Part shown: piece after piece, positions 1 through 8,974 of the stretch
Numbering within the stretch: the first letter of the stretch is position 1
How the letters are laid out: each line of letters opens with the position of its first letter
Source of the DNA: Obelidium mucronatum
Lineage: Eukaryota > Chytridiomycota > Chytridiomycetes > Chytridiales > Chytriomycetaceae
DNA: 37,906 nucleotides
NCBI GenBank assembly: GCA_025765595.1
Contig: JAIVFH010000260.1
Coordinates: 1-37,906, forward strand
Direction: 5' to 3'
Translations under genes and position numbers: made by a program
The notes under the pieces: generated by a model
What the model saw: only the letters and a program-made list of their open reading frames with translations
Told to the model about the DNA's origin: nothing
The model's database searches: none

Positions 1-268
1 AATTCGTCTGCTGTTTCTCAGCGTGATAGGGGTGGTACTGGCAGCTTGGTTCGAATTCGCTTGCAAAAGGCTCGCTATCTTGTAAGACTTGAGGATTATT
101 CTATTCATCTGCAGATTGTTCAAATTTTGGTTGTTATATTCTCAGTCTGTGCAGGCCGTATTACTTGCCCTTCGTCTATTTGCCATTCGCGTCTTTTCGT
201 TCTCCCATAATGTAAAAGCTTTTGCACTCTATCATGTCGCATTTTTCATTGCTCATATCCTGGTTTGA
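1..268 (+). CDS. 3' end of an unknown gene, probably membrane protein (partial)
   Basis: Two exons can be read: bases 1-81 (open from the window edge) and 146-268, joined across a 64-nt intron (donor GTAAGA at 82, acceptor CTCAG at 141-145) with phase 0 kept. The second exon ends at TGA 266-268. It encodes a hydrophobic tail rich in Leu, Phe, Ala and His (..AVLLALRLFAIRVF.. and ..ALYHVAFFIAHILV at the C terminus), which suggests a membrane segment. The 5' part lies outside the window, so the family cannot be named. The next gene starts 124 bp downstream on the same strand. The exon structure is inferred only from splice consensus and from coding-like composition on both sides. Confidence 0.45.
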
Positions 269-392
269 CCACTCTATTTTCGCTGTTATTGCCTGTACTG
301 ATGTTCGATTTCTGCATCAGGGACTGTGGCTCTTGAAGACTTGTTTTATTTTCTCAGTCATTGGAGGAGGAACTGATTCCCAGGAATCTTCA

Positions 393-1473
393 ATGGCACT
401 CACCGCCTCGCCGCGAAAGATTCCCTCGACTCCAATGGATACACCCACACTAAAACAACGTTTCATTAATCGACCTGATACAAGTTTGACTGGTCTTTTT
501 CTTCGCAAAAGAATACCCCCTCTTTCAATAGAACCATCTGAGAATGATTCAAGCCACCATGCATGGTCTCCTGAAAAGGGTGACGAGGTCTGTCTCTCCA
601 TCTGTTGATCCTTTTGAACCCAATCATTATAACTGAATTGAAAACAACCAGCTTGAATTGGACGGTCTGGAATTTGCATTTGCAAACTCCTTGACACCAT
701 CGAAAACCGCTGGAACACCAATAAGCAGGAGGTCTAGTGCTATGGCCAGCAGCCGACGACAAACGCTGATGCATCAGCAATTGTCTCCAATCAAAGGCGG
801 GGGCGGCGATAGCTCTGTATTACCAGACATGGAACTGGTCGAAGCAGAATACTCTGCTTGGTTCAAGAGAATCCAGAGGTTCCAATATACAAGTCTTTTC
901 TTTTTGGCTGTTTCGGTTGTGTCTCTGGGATTCATTTACTTTTCTGATGATGTGGTAGTGAGTTTTTATCCCATTATTTAATTTTTTTGTGTACTGAACT
1001 GATTTGAAGAAGTCGCAAGCTCCAACAGCTTTGATTCATACGACAAGTAGAGTACTGGGTGTCCTTTTTACGATTCTGTGGAGAAAAGATTTCATCAATT
1101 GGAAGGATGAGGATGTATCAACCAATCGAGTTTTACAGTCGTTGGCTTTTGTTGAGTGACCCGCCCCACTCTCCCTCCCTCACAAATGAAACTTTCCTAA
1201 TGCATTCTGTTTTTTTTATTCCAGTATTTTGCTTGCACCTTGAATTTAAGTATTGCGTATTGCCACCTCTATGGCACCGTTGCAGCGAGATGGATTCCTG
1301 ACAATTACTACCACCCCACTGCATCTTCTGTGCCTATATGGGCAGGTCGTGAATTCCTTCAAGTTTTTGAAATTGATTTGGTCAAGTTGGGGTGGTGGGT
1401 GATAGTTGTGGGCGATTTGTGCTTGTTGGTGGGTGGTTGTGTGGCGAGTAGTCGGTACTCGCCGTTTCTCTAG
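393..1473 (+). CDS. small multi-pass membrane protein, family unknown
   Basis: Four exons, 393-587, 652-957, 1010-1150 and 1225-1473, give 296 residues. All three introns (64, 52 and 74 nt) lie in phase 0 with GT-AG ends. The first ~130 residues are soluble and rich in Ser/Thr-Pro sites (SPRK, STP, DTP, SPIKGGGG), so possibly phosphorylated by proline-directed kinases. Four hydrophobic stretches follow: YTSLFFLAVSVVSLGFIYF, around TTSRVLGVLFTILW, around CTLNLSIAYCHLYGTV, and WWVIVVGDLCLLVGGCVA. The protein ends soon after the last one (SRYSPFL). I do not recognise the family; the topology suggests an ER or nuclear-envelope protein, which is inference. It converges on the histidine-kinase-like gene. 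Confidence 0.6.
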
Positions 1474-1890
1474 ATTTTTCTTCTTGGAATCCTGTATAGT
1501 AAACTGCATTAATTAATATTTTTCAAATGTTGGAATATGCCCAATTATAACTTTCTTGATTCGCTTGAATATAAAATAAGGATAGATTATAACAGACAAA
1601 AAGACTTGTAGTGTTTTTTTTCCCTCTGGCGGGTTTTGACTAAAGACGATTGTTATTTATCGTTCCAAAACTAAAGGAATATGATATTATGAGGTTGCTT
1701 TATAATATTCAGAATATTTATGTTATTGTTATAATTAGTTAACAAATTACCGATCATGAGTGTAGGTTCCTTCGTATTCCATTTTTTTTTTAAATTTGGT
1801 ACTGGTAGTTGTGTTATCAATTTGATCTTCTCATCGCGATCTTGAGCATCGCGTTCTTGTGTTAAGAAGAAAAATCAAGGCGCGTTTTAT
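1474..1890. other. intergenic, between two convergent stops
   Basis: This 417-bp AT-rich stretch separates the + strand stop at 1473 from the minus-strand stop at 1891. It probably holds both 3' UTRs. I see no coding region, RNA gene or repeat in it. Confidence 0.6.
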
Positions 1891-4272
1891 TCATTCAGCA
1901 ACTTGAATCATTACAGTCTTTTTTGAAACAGTGCTACCTCTTCTAGGCCCAGACCCATCCTTCAATATCGACGACGGCCGCCGAATCGGCTGCACCGCGG
2001 CCAATTGCTCCACAGAATCCACCCCACCGGGGAACATATCCAAATAACAATTCAATGGACTATTATACGCAGACGGTGGCAAGGAAACAGGACCCCCTAT
2101 TCTCTTGTATCGCCAGCTCGCTGCTGGACTGCTGTCATAGTTGTTGCTGCCTCCAGATGCACTAGACAAGAGTTGCGCTGTACTGCAGATATCCACAGGG
2201 ATCCTGAAATACAATGTTACGCGTTTGATCCCTGTTATGATGCATGTGTGCCCGTTCATGAGTTTTGTGAGGTTGTGAGCGATGGCGAGGGAGAGTGGGG
2301 CGGTTGTAAGGTCTTCTCCATCGCCAGAAACTGCAACAGTTGCTGATGTTGCTGCTGCAGCGGCCGCTTTTCCTTCATCCATATAAAACGGCGATGATAA
2401 TGTATTCGTTGATGATATACGAAGTGTGTCTTGCGATATCGATGTTTCATCCAGTCGTCGTGGGTGGGGAGATCCGTTTTCATCAATCGATAGCGCTTGA
2501 TGCTGCTGCTTCTCTGGACCCACTTTAAGAGGTTCTTGATTTTGATAAATATGAAATTCTTCTGATGCTGCTTGAAACGGGCTGTGTTGGAGAAGGCGTT
2601 CAAACTTTGTTTTGAAAGAGTAGATGTTCGTGACTCCACAAATGTGGATCACAAACTCCATAAAGTATGCCAAGGTGGATTCTTCATCGTTTGAAGTAGC
2701 AGATTTGATGGTGATTGTGGATGCGAGAGTGTTAGATGGATTGAGATGCTGTGCAAAAACTGGTTCAGTTTCGGCGCATAAAAAAAAGAAACTGCGAGAC
2801 GAAAAAGTTCTATCAAACCTGCATTGGTCCCATCAAGACATTCAAAACCACTTGCTCAATCCTCACTGGATCAACACGGATCCAATCAAACATTGTGTTA
2901 AACTCGTGCTTGAATTTGATGCCTCGCTCTTTGTACATGTTGTAAATCTCTTCGATTCGGGTTGATAGTAGGTCCTCCAAATCCGTTGCCACCGATTGAA
3001 TGGCTAATTTCTTTGATTTGAGTTCGAGGTAGAGCAGATATTCAAGGATATCGGAAGCGCAGCGATTGGGCAACATTTCATTGGAATCTTGAGTTGCTGG
3101 GCTGCCAGAAACATCCATATACTTGTTGCATATCGCTCTCATGTATTGTATCTTTTTCATCTCTTGCTCGCTATTCTCTTTTTTGAGTTCTTGAATTCTT
3201 AGGGTAATCAAGTCTTGGCCTGCAGTTTTCTCAGCTTGGAGTTTCAACTTTCCATCCAGAGAAACCCATAAAACAGCCATTCCAGTTATTTGAATTATGG
3301 AATAAAAGTAAAGAAGTATCAAATGGCTGTCAGGAGTGGGTGATGCCGTTGAAAGAGTCACATTGTAGTTGTTGGACGGTTTCAAAAACAGGAACCAAAG
3401 TGCAAGAACGAGGGATGTCACGTTTGCCAGCGATAATCCAATAATTCCACCGTATAGTACAGCAGGAGAGGATATAGTGAGGCTTGCGAGAACAATGTAT
3501 AGGTTGGAATCGAATCCAGCGTTCATAAAGTTGAGGCAGGTGGGGACTATTGCCGAGGCAACGGTTGTTAAAATCAAAATCCAGATAGTTTTGGAGGTTA
3601 TAGCAGGTGCATAATCCGTGTACTTTTTGAAGGAGATGAGAATCGTAGGAGCTAGTAGGATAAGTCCCGTAGCATCGGCAGACCAACTTAAAAGCATGGC
3701 TTGAGAAGGACTCAGTAGTGAGTCATAACCGCCTCCTCCAGTATTTTCGATTATAAAGTATCTGCAGAAAGAAGCAATTGAGCTAGGAACGGCAATAATA
3801 AAAAATGGTGAAGCCACCACTGTTATAATTGACAAGTCTTGGATATTTGTAAATCCCATTGCCTTGGCCAAAAGTTCCCAGATAGCCATCGCTTCTACTG
3901 CGTAAGACAATGACAGGAGTAACGAGGATGTAAGGGAGTGAAAGGAAAAGAAGCCAATAAATATTGCAATGTAGCTTTTGACAAAAACCAGACTTGTTTC
4001 GACTATATTACAACTTTCAGCAACTTGAGAAAAGTATGCGACAAGGAAGCCTGTGATTCCTGAAAACAGAGGGATATTTGACAGGCTCATGGAAATCTCC
4101 AGGCGAACGATTCCATAACACGCGATCATCCCAAGTCCCGCCAAAAGGACTGGTAGGGGAGTATCAGAAAACTCATGGATTGGAACCAGGTTCCCAAACA
4201 AGCCACAAAGCACGCTAAAGTCATGTTACCATTATTAACGTTCACGTTTCCAGTTGTGATCTTCTTGCTCAT
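1891..4272 (-). CDS. MASE1-type histidine kinase-like protein, probably a pseudokinase
   Basis: Exons 4272-4230, 4149-2819 and 2748-1891 give 743 residues, with introns of 80 and 70 nt. Residues ~15-330 form many membrane spans. The segment WSADATGLILLAPTILI matches the closing motif of MASE1 sensor domains. A histidine-kinase-like region follows: a coil, a DHp-like part, then an N-box-like DPVRIEQVVLNVL. Near the C terminus are a G2-like APLSLAIAHNLTKLMNGH and a final strand VTLYFRIPV. The phospho-acceptor H-box (usually SHELRTP) is replaced by ICNKYMDVSGSP, and the G1 box (DxGxG) reads IHICGVTNI. No receiver domain follows. ATP binding and autophosphorylation are therefore doubtful. The start at 4272 is the first ATG of the open frame; upstream sequence stays open to 4500 without ATG, so a further 5' exon is possible. 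Divergent from CCDC25. Confidence 0.75.
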
Positions 4273-4550
4273 TGTTGACCCTGAGTTAGCGGTTGGTGGT
4301 TGGTTTCGATAGAGCACTACCAGATTACAAGATTTACGTCCTATTTTTTCAGACAGTCTGGAAATAAAGTCCAGCACAGACGCTGGTACGCGGGCTCTCA
4401 GGCCATTTGTTACTTCAAAAACCAAAGCTAATCCTGCGAAGATTAGAAAAGAACGAAGACTGTCCTTCGCTCCTTGTTTATTATTTAACAGAGAATAAAA
4501 TTAATAAAAATTAAAATAAAAAAAAACGATCCTGAAACAAAGAAAAAAAA
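4273..4550. promoter_or_regulatory. divergent promoter region, histidine kinase-like / CCDC25
   Basis: 278 bp lie between the start codons of two divergent genes. The part next to CCDC25 is strongly A/T-rich (runs of A and TTAATAAAAATTAAAATAAA near 4501-4520). No specific factor site can be named. Part of it (4273-4500) is open in the frame of the kinase-like gene and might belong to that gene. Confidence 0.4.
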
Positions 4551-5655
4551 ATGGTTCTCTACTTCCAATCCAATATGCCAGACAGCGAAGGTACCTGTTA
4601 ATCTGAAATCCAAGTGCATATGTTCCAACTAACGTGGGGAATGTCTGCTTTTGCTTATAGAGCCGGTTACAATCTACATGGGTCGGGACAAGTATGAGAA
4701 CGAACAGCTGATTGAACATGGTTGGGATCAGGTATAACCCCAACTGCATGATCCCTACTTGTGCTATGATGCTACGTGGTACCTCTCGATTGTTGTCAGG
4801 AGGGGAGAATGTATCTCAGTGGGCTGGTTCGCAACAGTGATTAATGTGGAAGAAACACTATCTCATGGGTACATATTTGAAGCGAGAAAACTTCTTTTGG
4901 AGAAGGGACTTGGTTTTTTGCGGAGACGTATTATACATCGAAATCGCCGAAGAATGCCCCCAACCAACAAACCAACCAAACAAAACAAACACACACACAG
5001 GACGTATGGTTTCATGTTGACAAGATCTCATCAGCACACGTGTATTTGCGAATGCCGGATGGAATGGCGTGGGACCAGATTCCAGAAAACATTCTAATCG
5101 ATTGTGGACAACTTACGAAAGCCAACAGTATCGAAGGTATAATGTAACATACATACTTTTATATTCGATTTCGAAAAAAATTGGCAACTTAATAATCTCC
5201 CATATTATTCCTCACAACCCCTTCTCTGTTGGTGTTCCTAAAAAAAAGGAAACAAGCTCAACAACCAAACCATCCTCTACACTCCTTGGTCAAACCTCAA
5301 AAAAACTCCCGGGATGGAAACAGGCCAAGTCACATTCCACAAACCAACGCTCGTCAAAAAAGTGTTTATCCGTGAACGCGTCAACGCAATCGTGAACCGC
5401 CTCAACAAAACAAAGCAAGAAATCAATAACCCCGATTTGGCGCTCGCTAAAATCGAGAAACTGCGACAACTTAAGAATGCGGAGCGTCTTTTGGAGAAGC
5501 AGTTGAGACGGGAAGAAGAGGAACGGAAGAAGGAGTATAAAGCGATTGCCGAGCAGAGGAGCTATAAAGGGTTAATGGATGATGAAGAGCAGATGAGGAG
5601 TAATCGGTATTATACGGGGGTTAGTGTGAAGGAGGCAGAGGAGGATTTTATGTGA
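4551..5655 (+). CDS. CCDC25: CCDC25 homologue (NFACT-R / DUF814 domain protein)
   Basis: Four exons, 4551-4590, 4661-4731, 5001-5136 and 5249-5655, give 217 residues, close to the ~208 of the human protein. Introns are 70, 269 and 112 nt. Reading order matches CCDC25 throughout: start MVLYFQSN; YMGRDKYENEQLIEHGWDQ; DVWFHVDKISSAHVYLR; DCGQLTKANSIEG; NKLNNQTILYTPWSNLKK; GQVTFHKPT. A charged coiled coil then runs to the C terminus (RREEEERKKEYKAIAEQRSY..EEDFM). NFACT-R domains are linked to RNA or ribosome-quality-control functions, and human CCDC25 is reported as a DNA-sensing membrane protein; the fungal role is unknown. The 269-nt intron is long for this locus but shows nothing special. Splice phases all close perfectly. 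Confidence 0.93.
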
Positions 5656-6386
5656 TTGGACACAAATTACATTAAAAGCAACGCGAGTATTTTTCCTGGA
5701 ATGATCAATCAACCAAAAAACTTATTCCATATTTTTTTCCTCCTCCTTCTTGTGTTTTTTGCTCAGTTCTCGACGTGAATTGTCAGAAAAAGTTTTGTCA
5801 CAAACAAAAAACATCTTCAAAACAAAAGACGACTGCGCATTGGCATAAGCACAACACCTACATGCTGCAGCTGCTTGGTTCTTCTGGCGCTCAATAGAGC
5901 ACCGTCTCAGGTTAGAATCTTGTTATATTTTATGACGTACTTGTTAACACCTCACCCAAATGTGCGAACCTCCCTCCTCAGTCAAAGAAACACGCTCTAT
6001 ATTCTTTGCGTACCCGCACATAAACACCTGATAGCCACAGCTACTCGACATCCATTAGAGTTTGGTCGTGTTCGCCTGTTTTCTTGTCAAATTAAAACGC
6101 GTCAACCTGATCAAGAGACAAGAATGTAATACGCTGTGTATTACGCACATTTATAACTTAAATATTTTGATTCATCTATCATGTGAGCTTTCTTTTCTTT
6201 TTTTTTTTTTTTTACTTGTGCGATTCTTTTCTCACTCTCTTGCTGTAGATTTTCCAGCACCAACCATACCAAGCCGGCTACCCGGTCCTCGGTTCACTTG
6301 CTGTTTTTCGTGTCTGTTAGTTTGTACCTCCTCTGCCTCTAAGCACCAGTTCTGGTTACACCGCACTCGCCTTTTGGTTTGGGCTT
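5656..6386. other. intergenic, no gene seen
   Basis: The stretch contains the CCDC25 3' UTR and AT-rich sequence with a long T-run near 6198-6213. I find no supported gene here. A tRNA-like string near 5875-5925 was considered and rejected. From about 6387 the tandem repeat begins. Confidence 0.5.
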
Positions 6387-6990
6387 TTCGCCATGGTTTC
6401 GATGGTGTGTGTGTGGTGGTCCTGCCTCTGATCTCTTGTCAGCTCCTACGCGGCTCGGGCTGGACTCCGTGACCCGCTGGGTAGAGGACGCCGTTCAGTG
6501 TTGGGGCTGGTGGGGATCTTTGCATGATTTACTGCATGCCATTCTTTGAAAGGCCGGCCACGTCTTTCATCTATTTTAAGTTGGCTACCAAATAACCGTC
6601 TGGTGGTCTGGGGCTCGTTTCGCCAAAGTTTCGATGGTGTGGTCCGGCCTCTGATCTCATGTCAGCTCCTACGCGGCTCGGGCTGGACTCCGTGACCCGC
6701 TGGGTAGAGGACGCCGTTCAGTGTTGGGGCTGGTGGGGATCTTTGCAGGATTTACTGCATGCCATTCCGTGAAAGGCTGGCCACGTCTTTCATCTATTTA
6801 AAGTTGGCTACCAAATAACCGTCTGGTCTGGGGCTCGTTTCGCCAAAGTTTCGATGCTGTGGTCCGGCCTCTGATCTCATGTCAGCTCCTACGCGGCTCG
6901 GGCTGGACTCCGTGACCCGCTGGGTAGAGGACGCCGTTCAGTGTTGGGGCTGGCTTGTGTCTTTGCGGGATCTACCATTCCATGAAAATT
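6387..6990. repeat. 220-bp GC-rich tandem repeat, about 2.7 copies
   Basis: Three head-to-tail copies start at about 6387, 6619 and 6839 (aligned on TTCGCCA), giving spacings of 232 and 220 bp; the third ends near 6990. Copies are nearly identical across the core, e.g. GTCAGCTCCTACGCGGCTCG and GTGACCCGCTGGGTAGAGGA. Differences are a few substitutions and a short GT-rich expansion in copy 1. The unit is much more GC-rich than its flanks and has no conserved open frame. It could be a satellite remnant or contain a non-coding RNA; neither can be shown from this sequence alone. Confidence 0.85.
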
Positions 6991-7109
6991 CTTTCACAGT
7001 TGTATTAGATGTAAAATGAAATACAAACCGTATACGGCTATTTATTTATTATTTCCCCTCCTTTCCAGAACCAAAAAAAAAGAAAGAAGAAGATATCAAT
7101 GTGTCCGAA

Positions 7110-8904
7110 TCATTGATTCAATTCTATAGCACATGAAAAGTCCTTATTATGCATTGCTTCGTTTTGACAAACAATCAGTTTCTGCTCCACCGTGTAAAAA
7201 CAAAAGTCTACAAGTTCGGGTTGAAGTCTAGTGGAATGAGTTCCAGCCGCCGCCGCCGCTCCACCGCCTCCACCGCGCACCGTGTCTCTTCTTTGTAATC
7301 CACCCATTCCACCTACATTTTCCTTATCAATGTTTCTGGGGCCGCCAAGAAGTGGCGCGAATTCCTGTTTTTTTTTGCATCAAGTTAAATAAAATGATGA
7401 CGGAAAGTTAATTTATTTACCCTGCACGCGTGCTCGTCCCAAAAGTTACCCCATAGCGTCAAACATTGTAGTGTTCTGTTTTTTGTTAGTAGAGCTTCAG
7501 CAATGTTTCGAAGTCCGCGACTTGCAATGCGATTATGATCCAAAAACAATCTGAAAAAAAAGAGGGTGGGGGAAAGTATCAATAATCTCCACCACAGAAA
7601 AAAAAAGGCTCGTGGATTTGCATACGTTTGGAGAGTTCGATTGTGTGTCAGCATCATATGCACCGCTTCAGCACCTTCATCCTGTATAGCACAACAACTG
7701 AGATTCAAGTGTGTAAGGAAACACTGTTTATACAATGCTTGACAAAGCGAAACACCACCATCGCGAGTGATTTTGTTGCTTTTTTTAAAAAAAAAAGGGG
7801 GAAAATATTAAAAGAATTCATATAAAATTGGAAAGTTTTTTTTTTTTTTTTTACCAACTCAGATCCAATTTCGCGATTTTCCGATTCGCCAAGACTGCAG
7901 GACCCAGGTACTCAACAACCATAAAATCACTGATCCCCATTTTTGCGAACCCAAGCTTCTCAATCCCTCGATTCGCCTTGATCATATTACTCAAATGCAT
8001 CATGACATCATTCGCACAACTCTGCGTAAGCCTACTAAAGTTACTCTCGTTGTTACTCAAACACAGCGTCTTGACGGCCCGCGTGGCGCTGAGAACAGTA
8101 CTGAGAGCAATCAACGCGTCCGTGCTGAGTCCACAGTGAGAGAGTAGGAGTTTTTGGATAAGCGTGTTGACTTGAAGTGTGGCTGCGAATTCCATGCCTC
8201 CCGCGTTCCCGATGGGGTTGTAGCTTATATCGAATTCATTGATTGTGTCGTTGACGAGGAGGGCTTTTCCGAGGGCGGCGCCACCGGTTTGGCTGATGTT
8301 GTTGGATTTTAAAACAAACTTTTTGATGCGATTGTCGCCCTAACATAATAAACAGGCGATAATATATTCGGAGTTTTTTTAATATTTAGATTCTATTGTG
8401 GGGGTGTCTGTTTTTTTTTTCTATCTGTTATTATTTACCTTGATGAAATCGGCTATTGAAGCTGCACCCTTGTCTCCAATCTCGTTATACGAAAGATCAA
8501 TTGCACTCAAGAAGCAATTATTGTTCAAGGCGCGGAATAATACGTAGGCGCCCATATCTTCGATTCGGTTTTCACGAAGATCATCAATCGTTCCGCTCAA
8601 CTTGAGCAACTTGGGAATCGTCCTGGAGAAAGAGTCTTTCTATCAGTTGAGATTTCTTTGTCGATAGAGTGATGGGTAGTATAGTATTCTCTCACCCGCT
8701 GTCGACGGACTCTTGAAGATCGTCCTTGAGAGATTCAATGACTTCAGAGGCGCGTTTTCAGAAACAACCAGGCAAGAGATACAATCAATATCAAAAAAAT
8801 AACATATATTTACCTTTCAGCTTTTTGATTCCACATTGCTTGATGTACTCGTCAAGGAAATCAATGACATGAATAGAATCGTCGTTTCCTGCTTCAGACG
8901 CCAT
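7110..8904 (-). CDS. LRRC34-like leucine-rich repeat (RNI-type) protein
   Basis: Seven exons (8904-8814, 8741-8696, 8622-8439, 8339-7855, 7778-7626, 7550-7421, 7364-7110) give 447 residues with every splice phase closing. A short N-terminal helix region (IDFLDEYIKQCGIKKLK) is followed by ribonuclease-inhibitor-type repeats: LSAIDLSYNEIGDKGAASIA, INEFDISYNPIGNAGG, IAKLDLSCNKITRDGGVSL, LTHLNLSCCAIQDEGAEAV and LQTLFLDHNRIASRGLRNIA. The last repeat reads LTLWGNFWDEHACR, then a Gly/Ala-rich linker and a tail containing RLQPELVDFCFYTVEQKLIV. This order resembles LRRC34, found mainly in flagellated eukaryotes. Assignment to LRRC34 rather than another RNI protein is moderate. It lies 70 bp downstream of OMA1 on the same strand. 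Confidence 0.8.
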
Positions 8905-8974
8905 AGTTGTGAAAATCTTGAAAGAAAAAACAGAACTGCAAATGAATTTAACCATGAAAAGCAAACGTTTATTA

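Noticed and set aside
4501..4749. Minus-strand frame as an upstream exon of the histidine-kinase-like gene
   Set aside because: It overlaps CCDC25 exons 1-2 on the other strand, and its best donor does not close in phase with the next exon.
5875..5925. tRNA-like string (TGGCGCTCAATAGAGC..AGGTTAGAATC)
   Set aside because: There is no room for an anticodon arm between the D-like and T-like parts, and no acceptor stem pairs.
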